In this document: piece after piece, positions 40,132 through 42,091 of the stretch
Layout: every line of letters begins with the position of its first letter
Position numbering within the stretch: the first letter of the stretch is position 1
Assembly: GCA_035710745.1 (NCBI GenBank)
Contig: DASTCX010000029.1
Location: forward strand, 1-42,091
Source of the DNA: Candidatus Eremiobacteraceae bacterium
GTDB lineage: Bacteria > Vulcanimicrobiota > Vulcanimicrobiia > Eremiobacterales > Eremiobacteraceae
Length of the DNA: 42,091 nucleotides
Reading direction: 5' to 3'
Position numbers and translations under genes: made by a program
The notes under the pieces: model-generated
Databases searched by the model: none
What the model was told of the DNA's origin: nothing
The model's input: the letters and a program-made list of their open reading frames with translations, nothing else

Positions 40132-40299
40132 GGAAACGTGGGTTTCCTTCCCCTTTGGTGCGGCTCTGCATGAGCCGCTGATGCCCGGGCTGTGCGCCCG
40201 CTGACCTCCGGTCAGCGCGACACGCCCGACCTCGGGGGTCGGCGGAGGATAGGAAACCGCAGGTAGGGGGCCTACCTGAGGTCCCCGAAGGCCTCGGGG
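40132..40299 (+). ncRNA. Structured 5' leader upstream of rpsL
   Basis: Several perfect hairpins follow one another: GCGGCTC/GAGCCGC (40160-40178), GCTGACC/GGTCAGC (40200-40216), CCGACC/GGTCGG (40226-40242), CAGGTAGG/CCTACCTG (40260-40278) and CCCCGA/TCGGGG (40283-40299). GGAAAC/GTTTCC adds another at about 40132-40147. Together they fill the space before rpsL. TTGACC at 40104 may be a -35 box but no good -10 follows. The density of stems suggests a regulated leader, though no known riboswitch class is recognised. Confidence 0.5.
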
Positions 40300-40359
40300 A
40301 GGGCCTGAATTTTAGCCGGAACGACAGCGGAAACGCCAACACGAATTACGGAGACGCGG

Positions 40360-40734
40360 TTGCCCACGATCCAGCAGCTGGTCCGCAAGGGCCGCCAGGA
40401 CAAGGTAGCGAAGAACAAGACGCCTGCGCTCAAGGAGAGCCCGCAGCGCCGTGGCGTTTGCACGCGTGTCTACACGACCACGCCGAAGAAGCCGAACTCG
40501 GCCCTGCGCAAGGTCGCCAGGGTCCGGCTCACCAGTCAGATCGAGGTCACCGCGTACATCCCCGGAGTCGGCCACAACCTGCAGGAGCACTCCATCGTGC
40601 TCGTGCGCGGTGGCCGGGTGCGGGATCTTCCCGGCGTCCGCTACAAGATCATCCGCGGGTCACTGGACACCCAGGGCGTGCGCAACCGTAAGCAAGCTCG
40701 GAGCCGGTACGGAGCGAAGAAGGAGAAGAGCTGA
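40360..40734 (+). CDS. rpsL: 30S ribosomal protein S12
   Basis: The 124-residue S12 protein of the decoding centre. [49 protein letters not shown] and [17 protein letters not shown] are fully conserved. K43 (in TPKKPNSA) and K88 region ([12 protein letters not shown]) carry the residues whose change gives streptomycin resistance; they look wild type. The start is TTG at 40360 with GGAG eight bases before. The C-terminal tail [11 protein letters not shown] is the actinobacterial type. It heads the str operon with rpsG and fusA. Confidence 0.97.
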   Translation: MPTIQQLVRKGRQDKVAKNKTPALKESPQRRGVCTRVYTTTPKKPNSALRKVARVRLTSQIEVTAYIPGVGHNLQEHSIVLVRGGRVRDLPGVRYKIIRGSLDTQGVRNRKQARSRYGAKKEKS

Positions 40735-40735
40735 G

Positions 40736-41206
40736 ATGCCTCGCAAGGGTCCCGCGACGAAGCGGCAGCTTGTCACCGATCCGGTCTACGGCTCGCCGCT
40801 GGTAACCGCGCTCGCCAACAAGGTCCTCAAGGACGGCAAGCGTTCGCTCGCCGAGCACATCGTGTACGGGGCACTGGAGGGCTGCCGGGACAAGACCGGC
40901 AACGACCCGGTGATCACCCTCAAGCGCGCGCTGGACAACGTCAAGCCGACGCTGGAGGTCAAGAGCCGCCGGGTCGGCGGCGCGACCTACCAGGTGCCGG
41001 TCGAGGTCCGTGCGTCCCGCAGCACCACGCTGGCGCTGCGGTGGATCGTCGCCTACTCGCGGCAGCGCCGGGAGAAGACGATGACCGAGCGGCTCATGAA
41101 CGAGCTGCTGGACGCGAGCAATGGCCTCGGCGCGAGCGTCAAGCGCCGGGAGGACACACACAAGATGGCGGAGTCCAACAAGGCCTTCGCCCACTACCGC
41201 TGGTAA
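40736..41206 (+). CDS. rpsG: 30S ribosomal protein S7
   Basis: The 156-residue S7 protein that nucleates the 30S head. [45 protein letters not shown] and the C-terminal [23 protein letters not shown] are conserved, and the length is normal for Actinobacteria. The start ATG lies one base after the rpsL stop, with GGAGAAGAG in the rpsL end as ribosome site. The open frame further upstream only mirrors rpsL. Confidence 0.97.
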   Translation: MPRKGPATKRQLVTDPVYGSPLVTALANKVLKDGKRSLAEHIVYGALEGCRDKTGNDPVITLKRALDNVKPTLEVKSRRVGGATYQVPVEVRASRSTTLALRWIVAYSRQRREKTMTERLMNELLDASNGLGASVKRREDTHKMAESNKAFAHYRW

Positions 41207-41236
41207 TCACAAAGACGTAAAGAGAACTGAGGAATC

Positions 41237-42091
41237 GTGGCCACCCAGACCGCCGTAGACCTCGCCAAGGTCCGCAACATCGGGATCATGGCGCATATCG
41301 ACGCGGGCAAAACCACTACGACCGAACGCATCCTGTTCTACACCGGCATCAACTACAAGATCGGTGAGGTTCATGAGGGCGCGGCCACCATGGACTGGAT
41401 GGAGCAGGAGCAGGAACGCGGCATTACCATCACCTCTGCCGCTACCACGACGAGCTGGCTCGGCCACACCATCAACATCATCGACACCCCAGGCCACGTG
41501 GACTTCACCGTCGAGGTGGAGCGCTCGCTGCGGGTGCTGGACGGCGCGGTCGCGGTATTCGACGCGGTCGCCGGCGTCGAGCCCCAGTCCGAGACCGTGT
41601 GGCGGCAGGCCAACCGGTACGGCGTACCGCGGATCTGCTTCGTCAACAAGATGGACCGGGTCGGTGCCGAGTTCCACCGCTGCGTGGAGATGATCAGCGA
41701 CAGGCTTGGTGCCACCCCCTTGGTCATTCAGCTGCCGTGGGGCGTGGAGTCCGACTTCCGCGGTGTCATCGACTTGGTGCGGATGCGCGCTCTGCTGTGG
41801 CAGACCGAGGGCAAGGGCGACAAGTACGACGTCGTGGCCATTCCCGGCGACCACGAAGAGGCCGCGAGGGAGTGGCGGGACAAGCTGCTCGAGACCACCG
41901 CCGAGCATGACGACGAGATGATGGAGCTGTACCTGGAGGGCATCGAGCCCACCGCCGAGCAGCTTGAGGCCGGCATCAGGCGAGCCACCATCGCTGGCGC
42001 TGTCACCCCGGTGCTGTGCGGGACCGCGTTCAAGAACAAGGGCGTCCAGCCCATGCTCGACGCGATCGTGGACTACCTGCCCAGCCCGGTC
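41237..42091 (+). CDS. fusA: Elongation factor G (5' part, runs off the window)
   Basis: The first 285 residues of EF-G, the GTPase that moves tRNAs and mRNA through the ribosome. It starts with GTG at 41237 (GAGGAATC before it) and is open to the last base. G1 is [13 protein letters not shown], switch I holds [13 protein letters not shown]3 is DTPGHVDF and G4 is NKMDR. The G-prime insert follows ([18 protein letters not shown]). About 415 residues (rest of the G domain and domains II-V) lie outside. Wording such as [16 protein letters not shown] and codon use are actinobacterial. Confidence 0.96.
   Translation, partial: MATQTAVDLAKVRNIGIMAHIDAGKTTTTERILFYTGINYKIGEVHEGAATMDWMEQEQERGITITSAATTTSWLGHTINIIDTPGHVDFTVEVERSLRVLDGAVAVFDAVAGVEPQSETVWRQANRYGVPRICFVNKMDRVGAEFHRCVEMISDRLGATPLVIQLPWGVESDFRGVIDLVRMRALLWQTEGKGDKYDVVAIPGDHEEAAREWRDKLLETTAEHDDEMMELYLEGIEPTAEQLEAGIRRATIAGAVTPVLCGTAFKNKGVQPMLDAIVDYLPSPV

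Overview
The window is GC-rich bacterial DNA that appears to come from two different organisms. From position 1 to about 39,250 the genes look like one diderm (outer-membrane) bacterium. There is a TonB-dependent receptor, a TonB-like C-terminal domain protein, lipoprotein signal peptides, an ABC-F protein, a class I photolyase and a molybdenum hydroxylase. Codon use favours GCG, CGC and CTC. My best guess is a poorly cultured lineage such as Eremiobacterota (WPS-2), but this is inference only. From about 39,300 to the end, the last part of rpoC, its terminator and rpsL-rpsG-fusA look actinobacterial in protein sequence and codon use (GCC, ACC, CTG). The switch falls inside a short, highly conserved stretch near the end of rpoC, which is what a chimeric metagenome assembly would produce.

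Layout. 1-420: the tail of an ISL3-like transposase followed by an array of palindromic repeats. 421-1968 (minus): an ECF sigma factor with its zinc-finger/FecR anti-sigma factor. 2104-8172 (plus): a tight operon of a UPF0158-Fic fusion whose catalytic His is Ser, an AddB-like Fe-S nuclease, a divergent UvrD-like helicase and a TonB C-terminal protein. 8304-13586 (minus): a four-gene molybdenum hydroxylase operon (FAD, 2Fe-2S and Mo subunits) ending in an orphan solute-binding lipoprotein. 13686-18441 (plus): a cobalamin riboswitch followed by a B12 uptake operon (permease, ATPase, TonB-dependent receptor, binding lipoprotein).

18507-25145: a small minus-strand protein, then a plus-strand run of a stress-type membrane protein, an ABC-F protein, a methyltransferase, a MobA-like nucleotidyltransferase, an MFS transporter and a cytochrome c lipoprotein. 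25269-31460: photolyase, zinc-ribbon/DUF4870 membrane protein, MsbA-like exporter and two divergent glycosyltransferases. 31461-39450: a strong promoter, a long leader, rpoB and rpoC, not preceded by rplKAJL. 39451-42091: actinobacterial rpoC terminator, a 0.9-kb spacer with operator-like repeats and a structured leader, then rpsL, rpsG and the start of fusA.

The most original signal is a family of short palindromes (arms GCGGTCGA/TCGACCGC) scattered through seven intergenic sites of the first organism. The inner stem bases change in compensating pairs. Five sites lie between convergent genes and one between rpoB and rpoC. At two sites a 75-bp inverted dimer with a conserved linker recurs. 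This looks like a REP/BIME-like element family that may also act as bidirectional transcript ends.
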